Source of the DNA: Methanoregula sp.
Lineage (GTDB): Archaea; Halobacteriota; Methanomicrobia; Methanomicrobiales; Methanospirillaceae
Length of the DNA stretch: 64,000 nucleotides
Assembly: GCA_023228295.1 (NCBI GenBank)
Contig: JALOBP010000001.1
Span: 23,039-87,038 of the forward strand
Reading direction: 5' to 3'
Part shown: in pieces, positions 1 to 8,408 of the stretch
Layout: each line of letters opens with the position of its first letter
Numbering within the stretch: the first letter of the stretch is position 1
The notes under the pieces: generated by a model
What the model was told of the DNA's origin: nothing
What the model saw: only the letters and a program-made list of their open reading frames with translations
Databases searched by the model: none
Program-made: the position numbers and the translations under genes

Positions 1-261
1 GGCCGCGACAACCAGAGATATGATGCCGGCAAAAAAGATGGGGAAGCGATAGACCAGGTCCTGCCTGAAACTGATTGAGAAGGCGATCATGATGAGGCCG
101 ACCACGAGGGCAAGGAGACCGAAGAGCGGTATCAGGATCCCAAGGAACATGGAGGTCCAGAAGAATGCATCTGTACCGGATAAGAAGATGATGATGCCGA
201 TAGCTGAAATCTGATACCACTGTATCGGGGTGTCAGACGCGCTCAGCCAGGGTACATTCAT
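1..261 (-). CDS. Membrane protein, 3' end beyond window edge
   Basis: The minus strand reads open from an ATG at 261 down to base 1 (87 codons) without a stop, so the C-terminus lies outside the window. The visible part is very hydrophobic, with at least three probable membrane segments (around residues 20-40, 40-62 and 72-87) separated by short loops. The N-terminus begins MNVPWLSASD. I recognise no family. The 190 bp between its start and gap is AT-rich and probably carries the two divergent promoters. The reading frame and membrane character are seen directly; the function is unknown. Confidence 0.6.
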   Translation of the reverse strand, partial: MNVPWLSASDTPIQWYQISAIGIIIFLSGTDAFFWTSMFLGILIPLFGLLALVVGLIMIAFSISFRQDLVYRFPIFFAGIISLVVAA

Positions 262-452
262 AACTATTCAGATATTATTCTTGATTGTTTAAATATCTGC
301 TGAAACTAATCAGGGATTAATATGGGCATCATTTTCAAAAATCGCCACTATTCTACCTCCGTTTGGTTTTTAAATGATACCATGATAATTCCATATTATT
401 CTACAGGAATAGTTCGGATAGTTTTTTCCATTCCGGCGCAATGTACGATTGT

Positions 453-1484
453 ATGATCAAGGTTGCCATTAACGGGTATGGTACCATCGGTAAGCGCGTT
501 GCCGATGCAGTGGCTGCTCAGAAGGACATGAAGGTGATCGGGGTTTCCAAGACACGTCCGAACGCCGAGGCTTTTGTTGCAAAGCAGCGGGGATACCCCT
601 TGTATATCGCCGATATTACCAAAAAGGCGGCATTCGAGAAGGAGGGCCTGAAGGTTGCCGGCAGTGTCGAGGACATGTGCAAAGCGGCGGATGTTGTTGT
701 TGATGCAACCCCGGGAAAAGTCGGTGCCACGAACAAGGCGATGTATGAGAAGCTCGGTGTCAAGGCGCTCTGGCAGGGTGGCGAGGAGCACGAATTGGCA
801 GGATTCTCCTTCAACTCGTCCTGCAACTACAAAGATGCCGTAGGGCGGCAGTTTGTCCGGGTGGTCTCCTGCAATACGACCGGGCTCTGCCGGATAATTA
901 ACGAGATCGACAGGGAGTTCGGGGTCACCCATGTCCACGCAATCATGGTTCGTCGAGGTTCCGACCCGGGTGAGATCAAGAAGGGACCGATCGATGCAAT
1001 CGTCCTCGACCCGGTGACCGTTCCCAGTCACCACGGCCCGGACGTCCTCTCCGTGCTGCCGCACATCTCGATCACAACGATGGCCATGATTGTACCAACA
1101 ACGATGATGCACATGCATGCAATCCAGATGACGACGAAAAAACCGGTCAGTCAGGAGAGGGTCCTGGAAATCATCAATAAGCACCCCCGTCTCGGGCTTA
1201 TCAAAAAGAGTGCCGGTCTCAAGAGCACAGCCGAACTCAAGGAGTTCGCCATGGATCTTGGCCGGCCACGCTCCGACCTGTGGGAGAACTGCATCTTCGA
1301 GGAATCAATCTACGCGAACAAGAACGAGCTCTGCTTCTTCCAGGCCATCCACCAGGAAGCCGATGTCGTGGTCGAGAACGTCGATGCAATCCGTGCCATG
1401 ATGGGCGGGGAGAAAGATTCAACCAAATCAATAGCAGCAACAAATGCTGCCCTCAATTTCAAAACCATCCAGAATAACCATTAA
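453..1484 (+). CDS. gap: Type II archaeal glyceraldehyde-3-phosphate dehydrogenase
   Basis: This is a 343-residue phosphorylating GAPDH that interconverts glyceraldehyde 3-phosphate and 1,3-bisphosphoglycerate in cytosolic glycolysis/gluconeogenesis; methanogens use it mainly for gluconeogenesis. The N-terminus MIKVAINGYGTIGKR is the Rossmann dinucleotide-binding motif. The catalytic cysteine lies in VSCNTTGLCR, at Cys140, the expected position for the archaeal enzyme. An in-frame ATG exists four codons upstream (441), but I chose 453 because family members start at MIKVAINGYG. Length matches the family (about 335-345). tyrS follows after 25 bp in the same direction, so the two may be cotranscribed. 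Very confident. Confidence 0.96.
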   Translation: MIKVAINGYGTIGKRVADAVAAQKDMKVIGVSKTRPNAEAFVAKQRGYPLYIADITKKAAFEKEGLKVAGSVEDMCKAADVVVDATPGKVGATNKAMYEKLGVKALWQGGEEHELAGFSFNSSCNYKDAVGRQFVRVVSCNTTGLCRIINEIDREFGVTHVHAIMVRRGSDPGEIKKGPIDAIVLDPVTVPSHHGPDVLSVLPHISITTMAMIVPTTMMHMHAIQMTTKKPVSQERVLEIINKHPRLGLIKKSAGLKSTAELKEFAMDLGRPRSDLWENCIFEESIYANKNELCFFQAIHQEADVVVENVDAIRAMMGGEKDSTKSIAATNAALNFKTIQNNH

Positions 1485-1509
1485 CTCTCATCATCACCCA
1501 TTCTTTTTG

Positions 1510-2451
1510 ATGGACGCATACGAACGTGTTACCCGGAACACTGTCGAGGTCGTCACGGATGATGACCTCCGGGCGCTTCTTTTACAGCCCACGAAACGGG
1601 TATATGCCGGTTACGAACCGAGCGGCGAGATCCACCTTGGCCACCTTGTAACGATCAACAAGCTGGTAGATATGCAGGCTGCCGGCTTTGAAGTCACTGT
1701 GCTCCTTGCCGATCTCCATGCCTTCCTGAACCGGAAAGGGACCATGGATAAGGTTGGGGAGCTTGCCGAGTACAACAAGCGCTGCTTTGAGGGGCTTGGC
1801 CTGAAAAACGTGAAATATGTTCTTGGATCGGAGCTCCAGCTCGACCGGGACTATCAGCTGCTGGTCCTCCGGCTCTCACAGGAGATCACCCTGAACCGTG
1901 CCACGCGGAGCATGGATGAGGTGGGGCGCCAGATGGACCACCCGACGGTCTCCCAGATGATCTACCCGATCATGCAGATGGCAGATATCGCCATGCTGGG
2001 CGCTGATGCCGCGGTGGGGGGTATCGACCAGCGGAAGATCCACATGCTCGCCCGCGAACACCTCATCAACTTCGGGTATAAGGCACCGGTCTGTATCCAC
2101 ACGCCGATCCTCAACGGGCTCGACGGCAAGAAGATGTCTTCATCACAGGGAAATTATATCTCCGTGGCTGACACAGAAGACGAGATCAGGAAGAAATGCC
2201 AGAAGGCATTCTGCCCACCGGAAATTGCAGAGAACCCGATCCTCCAGATCTTCCAGCACCACGTCTTCCCCCGTCTTCCTGAAATCACCATAAAACGGCC
2301 GGAAAAGTTCGGCGGGGACCGGGCATTTTCATCCTATGCTGATCTTGAGACCGCGTACGGTAAGGGCGAGGTCCACCCCATGGATCTCAAGAAAGCATGC
2401 GGGGAGTCTCTCGTAGAGATCCTTGCCCCGGTAAGGGAATACATCAAGTAA
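1510..2451 (+). CDS. tyrS: Tyrosyl-tRNA synthetase (archaeal type)
   Basis: This 313-residue class I aminoacyl-tRNA synthetase charges tRNA-Tyr. The HIGH-type motif is HLGH at residues 42-45 (context PSGEIHLGHL) and the KMSSS loop is intact at about 208-212. The size fits the compact archaeal/eukaryotic TyrRS. The frame is open upstream to an ATG at 1444, which lies inside the end of gap; the start at 1510 (MDAYERVTRN) is preferred because it gives the normal family N-terminus. The next gene, rio1, follows within 30 bp, which suggests an operon of housekeeping translation genes. No anomaly is visible. Confidence 0.96.
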   Translation: MDAYERVTRNTVEVVTDDDLRALLLQPTKRVYAGYEPSGEIHLGHLVTINKLVDMQAAGFEVTVLLADLHAFLNRKGTMDKVGELAEYNKRCFEGLGLKNVKYVLGSELQLDRDYQLLVLRLSQEITLNRATRSMDEVGRQMDHPTVSQMIYPIMQMADIAMLGADAAVGGIDQRKIHMLAREHLINFGYKAPVCIHTPILNGLDGKKMSSSQGNYISVADTEDEIRKKCQKAFCPPEIAENPILQIFQHHVFPRLPEITIKRPEKFGGDRAFSSYADLETAYGKGEVHPMDLKKACGESLVEILAPVREYIK

Positions 2452-2477
2452 GTGTCAGTGCACATGGTGACCCGTTC

Positions 2478-3266
2478 GTGAGTTCCAAAAAAGATATCGA
2501 TAAAGAACTGGACCGGTTTGACCAGCGGCTTGAAGAGATGGGTGTCCGGATCAAGGATGCAAATGACCTCAAGGTGCGGGAGGATGTCTTTGATGACGTA
2601 ACCCTCCTTGCACTCTATAAACTGGTCCACAAGAAATGGTTTTCCGTCCTTGGCGGCTCGATCAGTACGGGTAAAGAAGCCAATGTTTTCTATGCAGAGA
2701 GGGACGAGCGTGCCGTTGCCATCAAGATCTACCGGATCCGGACTGCCAATTTCACTACGATGAGCTCGTATATTATGGGTGACCGTCGCTTCTCCCATGT
2801 GAAAAAAGCAAAAAAGGAGCTCATCTTCGCCTGGACAAAAAAGGAGTTCTCGAACCTTGTCCGGGCACAGGATGCCGGGATCGCTGTTCCCGAACCCCTT
2901 GTCTGGGACCGGAACATCCTCATCATGTCGTTCCTTGGCGAGGGAGAGATCCCGTATCCCCAGCTCCGCAATGTTGAACTCGAAGATCCCCAAGAAACCT
3001 ATGCCCAGATCCTGGGCACGATTGATACACTCTACAAGAAAGCTGAGCTCGTGCATGCTGACTTAAGCGAGTTCAACATTTTATACAGCGACAAACCATA
3101 TCTCATAGATATGGGCCAGTCCGTCACCCGTGATCACCCCCGGGCTCTCCCGTTCCTGATGCGGGATATCAGGAACGTCAACCGGTTCTTTAAAAATCGT
3201 TGTGATATCCGGAACGATGTAGAAATTTTCAATGCGGTGACCGGGCTCAATGCTGCCGAACCATGA
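2478..3266 (+). CDS. rio1: RIO1-type serine protein kinase/ATPase
   Basis: This is a 262-residue RIO-family atypical protein kinase, known in archaea and eukaryotes for a role in small ribosomal subunit maturation. Visible motifs are the RIO P-loop substitute STGKEANVF, the phosphate-anchoring lysine in AIKIYR, the catalytic loop HADLSEFNIL and the metal-binding IDMGQSV. The GTG at 2478 (SSKKDIDKE follows) gives the usual RIO1 length; the frame is open further upstream into tyrS, but that part has no family-like sequence. In many archaea rio1 sits between aIF1A and a KH protein. Here the KH gene follows at 3346, while the aIF1A gene is near 62.3 kb. Confidence 0.94.
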   Translation: MSSKKDIDKELDRFDQRLEEMGVRIKDANDLKVREDVFDDVTLLALYKLVHKKWFSVLGGSISTGKEANVFYAERDERAVAIKIYRIRTANFTTMSSYIMGDRRFSHVKKAKKELIFAWTKKEFSNLVRAQDAGIAVPEPLVWDRNILIMSFLGEGEIPYPQLRNVELEDPQETYAQILGTIDTLYKKAELVHADLSEFNILYSDKPYLIDMGQSVTRDHPRALPFLMRDIRNVNRFFKNRCDIRNDVEIFNAVTGLNAAEP

Positions 3267-3345
3267 TAGTTGCTTATCATGGAGTAAAATCACATTAATG
3301 GAACAACAGGAATCCCGATATCCAAAATACAGGTGAATAAAAAAA

Positions 3346-3891
3346 ATGATGCAGGAAGTAAAAATTGCGGGAAGCCGGGTCGGTGTGCTCATCGGAAAGG
3401 GTGGCGCAACCAAAAAAGAACTCGAGACAAAGACACACACAACGATATCCGTTGATTCCAAAGAAGGGCTCGTAAAAATCGAGGGGACCGAGGAGAATAC
3501 CATTCCTCTCCTGAGAGCCGTTGAGATTGTCAATGCCATCAACCGGGGGTTCTCTCCTGAACGCGCGTTCGAGATGATCGAGGATGAGGATCTCCTCCTG
3601 GATGTCATCGATCTCGGCACCATGGTCGATACCCCCCGGCAGCTGGACCGGCTCAGGGGACGGATAATCGGCAAAGATGGCCGTGCCCGGGAGCAGATCG
3701 AGGATATGACCGATGTCGAGATCTCGGTCTTTGGCAAGACCGTGGCTCTTATAGGGTATCCCGAACAGCTCAAGACGGCGCGGGCAGCAATCGATATGCT
3801 AATCGAAGGCGTTCCTCACGAGAACGTCTTTGCTTTCCTTGACCGGAAGAAGAAAGAGGCCAAACAGGATATGATCAGTTATTATTACTGA
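3346..3891 (+). CDS. KH-domain RNA-binding protein (Dim2/Pno1-like)
   Basis: This 181-residue protein has two KH modules. The first GxxG loop is in VGVLIGKGGATKK (residues about 9-24) and the second in RIIGKDGRAREQIE (about 107-120). It matches the archaeal Dim2p/Pno1-type family, which binds near the 3' end of 16S rRNA and works with translation factors and RIO kinases in small-subunit maturation; that role is inferred from the family and from adjacency to rio1. An AGGTGA-like ribosome binding site lies about 10 bases before the double ATG at 3346/3349. It is followed by an AT-rich 150-bp gap before hel308. Confidence 0.92.
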   Translation: MMQEVKIAGSRVGVLIGKGGATKKELETKTHTTISVDSKEGLVKIEGTEENTIPLLRAVEIVNAINRGFSPERAFEMIEDEDLLLDVIDLGTMVDTPRQLDRLRGRIIGKDGRAREQIEDMTDVEISVFGKTVALIGYPEQLKTARAAIDMLIEGVPHENVFAFLDRKKKEAKQDMISYYY

Positions 3892-4045
3892 TTCGGGAAT
3901 TTCAGCAAAATCCCAAATTCATATTTATGTATTTTCCTTCATTTCCTGTGGAGAATAATTCGGTTTTAAGGTTAGTATTGTCCAAAAGGACTAAAATGCC
4001 AGCGAATTTGAGTGGAATTAAAGGGGTTCCCGGGAAAGGTGTGCC

Positions 4046-6241
4046 ATGCTGACTGAGACACTCCCGGTTCCGGAGAATCTCAAAGAGCGGTATCTCGCCT
4101 GCGGTATCACTGAGCTCTATCCTCCCCAGGCGGAATGCGTGCAGCGGGGGATGCTCGACGGGAAGAACCTGCTCGTCGCCATCCCTACCGCAAGCGGCAA
4201 GACACTCATTGCCGAGATGGCAATGCATGCCCAAATCGCCCGACACGGGAAGTGCCTCTATATTGTCCCCCTCAAGGCTCTCGCCAGCGAAAAATTCGAT
4301 GAGTTCAATGGCAAGGGAGTCCGTGTCGGGATCGCAACCGGCGACTTCGATCGCCGCGATGATACGCTGGGCAGGAACGATATCATCGTTGCCACGAGCG
4401 AGAAGGTCGACTCGCTCCTGCGGAACAATGCCCGCTGGATCAGCGAGATCACGCTTCTCGTTATTGACGAGATCCATCTCATCGATTCTGATCACCGCGG
4501 GCCAACCGTCGAAATGGTGATTGCCAAGCTGCGGAGCCGGAAACAGGATATGCAGGTTATAGGCCTCTCGGCAACCATCGGTAACTCCAAGCTGCTCGCT
4601 GGCTGGCTGGATGCGGAACTTGTTACCAGCATCTGGCGTCCGGTTGACCTACGGCAGGGTGTTTTCTGGGACAACCGGATCCATTTCCGGGAAGGGGATC
4701 GCCCGGTCAAACAAGTATCGAAGAACTACGAGGATCTCAACCTCTGCCTTGATACCATTGCCGAGGGGGGACAATGCCTTGTCTTTGTCTCCTCACGACG
4801 AAATGCAGAGGCGTTTGCCAAACGGGCGGCCGGGGCGATCAAGAGCGGGGAGCCGGAACTTAAAGCCCTTGCCGAAAAGCTCGCCGCCTCCGCAGAGACC
4901 GAGATGGGCAAGAGCCTTGCCGTCTGCGTTGAAAAGGGTGCTGCCTTCCACCACGCGGGCCTGAGCCGCGATGAGCGGAAGATTGTCGAGGAGGGGTTCC
5001 GGAAGGGTTTCATTAAAAGCATCTCCTCAACACCCACGCTGGCAGCAGGTCTGAACCTCCCGGCACGGCGGGTTATCATCCGCGATTACCGCCGGTTTAC
5101 TGCCGGCGAGGGGATGCTGCCTATCCCGGTGGGTGAATATCACCAGATGGCAGGACGGGCCGGCCGGCCCCGGCTCGACCCGTACGGGGAAGCGGTTCTC
5201 ATCGCAAAGGACGAGCATGAGGTCGGGACGCTATTTTCCGAGTATATTGAGGCTCCTGCTGAGGATGTGCATTCCAAAATCGCCGAACCCACAGCCCTGT
5301 ATACGCATATTCTCTCCCTTATCGCATCGGGATTTGCCGGTACCCACAGCGAGCTCACGTTGTTCATGAACCGGAGCTTCTATGTCCACGAGCACCGCCA
5401 CGGCCGGCTCATGCAGCGGGCGGTTGACACGGCATTAAAATTCCTTATCAATGCGGAGATGGTAATGGAGGTCGGCGAACATATCGGGGCAACCGAGTTA
5501 GGTTCCCTTGTTTCCCGGCTCTATATCGATCCCCGGAGTGCGGCAATGATTGTCTCCACGCTGCGGGAGAGGGATATATATGCCGACACCGGCCTTCTCC
5601 AGCTCATCTGCAGCACGCCCGACATGCCCCGGCTCTATGTCCGTAATGCGGACCAGACCCAGCTCGACCGGATGATCGACGAGCACGAAGAAGATCTCTG
5701 GCTTCCCATGCCGGATGATGAGGATGAGACGGAGAACTATTACCGGGCGATCAAAACCACGATGCTCCTCTCGGACTGGGCCGATGAGATGCCGGATGCA
5801 AAGATCTGCGAGCGCTATTCCGTGGGGCCCGGTGACGTATTCGGCATGGTCGAGAGTGTCAACTGGCTACTGCACGCCACCGCGGAGCTTGCACGGATGT
5901 TCGCACCGGCTTTCCACCCGCAGGTCCGTGATTACGAGACCTGTATGAAGAACGGGATACGGCGCGAACTCCTGCCGCTCGTAAAACTGCGGGGCATCGG
6001 ACGGGTCCGGGCGCGCCGGCTCTTCAACAATTCCATCACTTCTCCCGATGCGGTCCGTGTAGCGGGAATTGAATCGGTCACCCGGATAATCGGCCGCGGT
6101 ATTGCCGAGCAGATCTTTGCCCAACTCGACGGGGGAAAGAAGATCCCCACGGAGAAAACCGGGCGGACGACCAAAACTGAACCAAAAAGTACAGGTGAGC
6201 ATAATAAAGCAGGACAATCAACGTTCTCATACTTCGGGTGA
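4046..6241 (+). CDS. hel308: Hel308-type ATP-dependent DNA helicase
   Basis: This is a 731-residue superfamily 2 3'-5' helicase of the Hel308/Hjm family, linked to repair and remodelling of stalled replication forks. The Walker A sequence is AIPTASGKT (GKT at 51-53), the DExH box is DEIH at 141-144, motif III is LSATIGN, and motif VI is QMAGRAGRP. The C-terminal region has the ratchet domain and a helix-hairpin-helix ([16 protein letters not shown]). The last residues, QSTFSYFG, after a charged linker resemble a PCNA-interacting peptide, though not perfectly. It ends 4 bp before cgi121, a pairing that suggests cotranscription. Confidence 0.95.
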   Translation: MLTETLPVPENLKERYLACGITELYPPQAECVQRGMLDGKNLLVAIPTASGKTLIAEMAMHAQIARHGKCLYIVPLKALASEKFDEFNGKGVRVGIATGDFDRRDDTLGRNDIIVATSEKVDSLLRNNARWISEITLLVIDEIHLIDSDHRGPTVEMVIAKLRSRKQDMQVIGLSATIGNSKLLAGWLDAELVTSIWRPVDLRQGVFWDNRIHFREGDRPVKQVSKNYEDLNLCLDTIAEGGQCLVFVSSRRNAEAFAKRAAGAIKSGEPELKALAEKLAASAETEMGKSLAVCVEKGAAFHHAGLSRDERKIVEEGFRKGFIKSISSTPTLAAGLNLPARRVIIRDYRRFTAGEGMLPIPVGEYHQMAGRAGRPRLDPYGEAVLIAKDEHEVGTLFSEYIEAPAEDVHSKIAEPTALYTHILSLIASGFAGTHSELTLFMNRSFYVHEHRHGRLMQRAVDTALKFLINAEMVMEVGEHIGATELGSLVSRLYIDPRSAAMIVSTLRERDIYADTGLLQLICSTPDMPRLYVRNADQTQLDRMIDEHEEDLWLPMPDDEDETENYYRAIKTTMLLSDWADEMPDAKICERYSVGPGDVFGMVESVNWLLHATAELARMFAPAFHPQVRDYETCMKNGIRRELLPLVKLRGIGRVRARRLFNNSITSPDAVRVAGIESVTRIIGRGIAEQIFAQLDGGKKIPTEKTGRTTKTEPKSTGEHNKAGQSTFSYFG

Positions 6242-6245
6242 TCAA

Positions 6246-6773
6246 ATGTCGTTTGCGCCAGCTGACTGTGATATCCGGGCTGCATCCTGCACAATCGCCG
6301 ACCGTTCTGTATTCCTCCGGCAACTTCAGGGTATTGCTGCAGCCCATGATACACATATCATCTGTTTTAATGCCGATATGATTGCGGGCAGGGCGCATGC
6401 AGAAGTTGCGGTGATGCTGGCATCCAGGGCGTTCCATGAGGGAGAGAACATCTCGAACACAGTCGAGATGGAGGCGCTCCTCTATGCCGCCGGGTCGCGC
6501 CAGTGCACTATTGCGACATCTTTTGGTATCCTGAAGGGGGAAAACCGGCTCTGGGTCTGCTGTATACCGGCACGAGAAGGCTGCTGGGCAGAGCTTTCAC
6601 AACTGTTCCGGTTCACAGTAGGAGTGGAATGGGATCGGATCGACCTGGCAAAACAGGATCGGCTGATGGAGATTTTCGCTGTCTCACAAGATGAGGCTGA
6701 TGCCGCCGGTGGATCAGTACGAATCGTAGATCTGGTGGTGGAACGGGTTGCCCTGCTGCAGGTCCTCCGATAA
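6246..6773 (+). CDS. cgi121: KEOPS complex subunit Cgi121
   Basis: This 175-residue protein has the features of Cgi121, the KEOPS subunit that helps recruit tRNA for N6-threonylcarbamoyladenosine (t6A) synthesis by Kae1. The recognisable signature is NTVEMEALLYAAGSRQ, close to the family motif with a conserved methionine/leucine-rich helix and an R-Q end. The start is the ATG at 6246, only 4 bp after the hel308 stop; the frame is open upstream inside hel308, but that part is a shadow. The other KEOPS subunits (Kae1, Bud32, Pcc1) are not in this window. Identity is by motif and context. Confidence 0.85.
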   Translation: MSFAPADCDIRAASCTIADRSVFLRQLQGIAAAHDTHIICFNADMIAGRAHAEVAVMLASRAFHEGENISNTVEMEALLYAAGSRQCTIATSFGILKGENRLWVCCIPAREGCWAELSQLFRFTVGVEWDRIDLAKQDRLMEIFAVSQDEADAAGGSVRIVDLVVERVALLQVLR

Positions 6774-7332
6774 GGTTCACTCCTTCCATTATTTACAAGA
6801 TTTTCTGGTGCCCTTCCGGTAGTGCCCAGGTTGGAAAAAAGGTCTCTGCATATCAGGAAAATCTCATGCGGATTCGACAAAACCCTTGTCCGGATAATAC
6901 TTGAAAACTTCTGACCGGCATCCTTTTACAGCGGAATCCGGGAAAAAAATTTTTAATCGCGATCACGGGGTGTTAATTCAGGACGCGATTGTAGGATAAT
7001 TAACCTTCAACCGGTTGTACAACCTACAAAATTTTGCGTTCTCCGAGATACGATGGTTCACTGATCAACCGAGTCCTGCCAGAAAAATTTTTAGCAGGGG
7101 CTGAGTGGGTGATTGAAATTATTTTTACGGGGATTGGATCCGAAGTGAAAGACAGGGTTTCTATCCGGATACGCTGGAGGTTGAGACCTCATTGACTCTT
7201 TGCATCTTTTTAAAGTGTATCGAAGCCCAGGAACCTGACCAGACATTGCAGATGTTATTGCAGTTTCCTATTGGTAATGGACAGACTCCTGGCTATAGGG
7301 GGATAATAAAAAGGAATTTGATCCCATCTGGC
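6774..7332 (+). other. 559-bp intergenic region with overlapping palindromes
   Basis: I see no credible protein gene here. Two short AAAAATTTTTA runs (around 6947 and 7083) flank a symmetrical segment. TTGTAGG at 6989-6995 pairs with CCTACAA at 7023-7029. Between them CAACCGGTTG (7008-7017) and GGTTGTACAACC (7013-7024) are perfect overlapping palindromes. This could be an operator, a hairpin terminator or a small RNA. The downstream half shows nothing I recognise. The region separates plus-strand cgi121 from minus-strand moaB, so both genes end here. Confidence 0.45.
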
Positions 7333-7845
7333 TCAGCGACTTGCATGACTTAGGATATGGGCAATCTCCGGAAGGATCAGCTCGGTGGTTGCCAGGGTTA
7401 CTGCGGGTGTTGATCCCGGGATACAGAAAACTGCTTTTCCATCGATAATACCGGCAACTGCCCTGGAGAGCATCGATGCTGTGCTGATCTGTATGATGCT
7501 TTTTGTCCTGAAAAATTCACCAAATCCCTCTATTCTCTTCTCCAGCAATGGTGAGACCGCCTCAATAGTGCAGTCATCGTGGGTGAGACCGGTTCCCCCG
7601 TTAAGGATAATACAGTTGGACTTTTTTAAAGCCGTGAACAGGGTATTACGGATAGCTTCGATCCGGTCAGGAACTATGATGTAATACCCGATGGGGATGG
7701 ATTTCTCTTCAAGAAGACGGATAATGGTCTTTCCACTGGTATCGCTATCAATGGTTCGAGTGCTTGAAACGGTAATGACAGCCCCAGTTATATCGATGGA
7801 TCTTACATGATTATTATTCATAACAGATGTGATGTTGCGCTTCAT
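7333..7845 (-). CDS. moaB: Molybdopterin-binding MoaB/MogA-family protein
   Basis: This 170-residue protein belongs to the MoaB/MogA family, which adenylates molybdopterin before metal insertion into Mo- or W-enzymes such as formylmethanofuran and formate dehydrogenases. Typical motifs are NGGTGLTHDD in the middle and IPGSTPAV near the C-terminus. Length matches MoaB (about 165-175). The start at 7845 (MKRNITSV) or a methionine eight residues later could be used. Codon use is more AT-rich than most of the window. The gene points away from the replication origin on its 5' side, so its promoter must lie in or beside the origin. Confidence 0.88.
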   Translation of the reverse strand: MKRNITSVMNNNHVRSIDITGAVITVSSTRTIDSDTSGKTIIRLLEEKSIPIGYYIIVPDRIEAIRNTLFTALKKSNCIILNGGTGLTHDDCTIEAVSPLLEKRIEGFGEFFRTKSIIQISTASMLSRAVAGIIDGKAVFCIPGSTPAVTLATTELILPEIAHILSHASR

Positions 7846-7922
7846 CGGTAATGAGAATTTTGGGATCTGTTGCAGAATCTCATTTTGATTTTAGCTAATC
7901 AGAATTTCTGATATATCTGCAC

Positions 7923-7951
7923 GGACACCCCCCATTATTTCCTGTGGAAAT
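7923..7951 (-). repeat. ORB-like Orc1/Cdc6 binding site 1 (inverted)
   Basis: Read on the minus strand this is TTTCCACAGGAAA, then TAATGGGGGG and TGTCC. It shares the dyad, G-string and trailing TGTCC with the box at 8134, in opposite orientation. The facing pair frames the AT-rich core of the putative origin. Confidence 0.78.
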
Positions 7952-8108
7952 CTTTTTTTATCGCTGCCATTTCTGTTTTTATGGTTAATAATCTGTTTTT
8001 CTAAATGTAAAACAACAAAAAAAGAACCATTTCATAAAAATCATTTCAATTGTTATATATAGTATTAATGATATATAGTAAAATGGCTTCTTTTATAATA
8101 ATGAATTA
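7952..8108. other. AT-rich putative duplex-unwinding element
   Basis: This stretch is dominated by A/T runs, including TATATAGTATTAATGATATATAG near 8056-8080 (given here only as its two TATATAG ends) and several poly-T and poly-A tracts. It lies between the two facing ORB-like boxes. It has no credible gene. By analogy with other archaeal origins it is the likely site of initial unwinding. Confidence 0.6.
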
Positions 8109-8126
8109 GGAAAGGTGCACCTTTCC
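8109..8126. repeat. 18-bp perfect palindrome beside ORB 2
   Basis: GGAAAGGTG is followed directly by its exact reverse complement CACCTTTCC. It sits 8 bp before the second ORB-like box. It could be an additional initiator-binding or regulatory site; its function is not known. Confidence 0.6.
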
Positions 8127-8133
8127 CAAATAT

Positions 8134-8166
8134 GTTCCACAGGAAACAAAGGGGTGTCCCCCTTTG
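8134..8166 (+). repeat. ORB-like site 2 overlapping an 8-bp stem hairpin
   Basis: GTTCCACAGGAAACAAAGGG, then GTGTCC, is the best match to the archaeal ORB pattern. Its G-string half, CAAAGGGG (8147-8154), is followed after four bases by CCCCTTTG (8159-8166), an exact inverted copy, so the box doubles as one arm of a hairpin or a palindromic site. Confidence 0.78.
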
Positions 8167-8319
8167 GTAAAAATCAGTATTCACTTGGATAAAATGGGAT
8201 TGAAGACACAAAACAATGCCATATTTTACCGGTTTTTTTGGGACATTCAAATAAATAATAAAAAGTCAGGCATACCTTAAATTGCAAATATTTTTGAAAA
8301 TAAACCAGAATTTGAATGA

Positions 8320-8343
8320 TTTCCACACGAAGTAAAGGGGTTT
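8320..8343 (+). repeat. ORB-like site 3 near the orc1 promoter
   Basis: TTTCCACACGAAGTAAAGGGGTTT contains the ORB dyad (slightly degenerate) and the G-string, in the same orientation as box 2. It lies about 65 bp upstream of the orc1/cdc6 start, so Orc1 binding here could also repress its own gene. That autoregulation is inference. Confidence 0.7.
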
Positions 8344-8408
8344 ATATTCCGGACTAACCGATCGTTTTTTAGTCTTATCTCACTTATTCTCAGCTCCACT
8401 GTGTGATC

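Larger units (their letters stand above)
7922..8343. other. Probable chromosomal replication origin (oriC)
   Basis: An AT-rich intergenic region directly upstream of orc1/cdc6 contains three origin-recognition-box-like elements: one on the minus strand (7923-7951) and two on the plus strand (8134-8160 and 8320-8343). Each has the dyad TTCCACNNGAA followed by a G-string (GGGG), which is the layout of archaeal ORB sites bound by Orc1/Cdc6. The first two boxes face each other across about 180 bp of very AT-rich DNA (7952-8133), a natural duplex-unwinding element. The box positions and location next to orc1 are seen; origin activity is inferred. Confidence 0.8.

Noticed and set aside
8065..8250. 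61-codon minus-strand open frame inside the origin
   Set aside because: It overlaps ORB site 2 and the AT-rich core, has no family-like sequence and no ribosome binding site.
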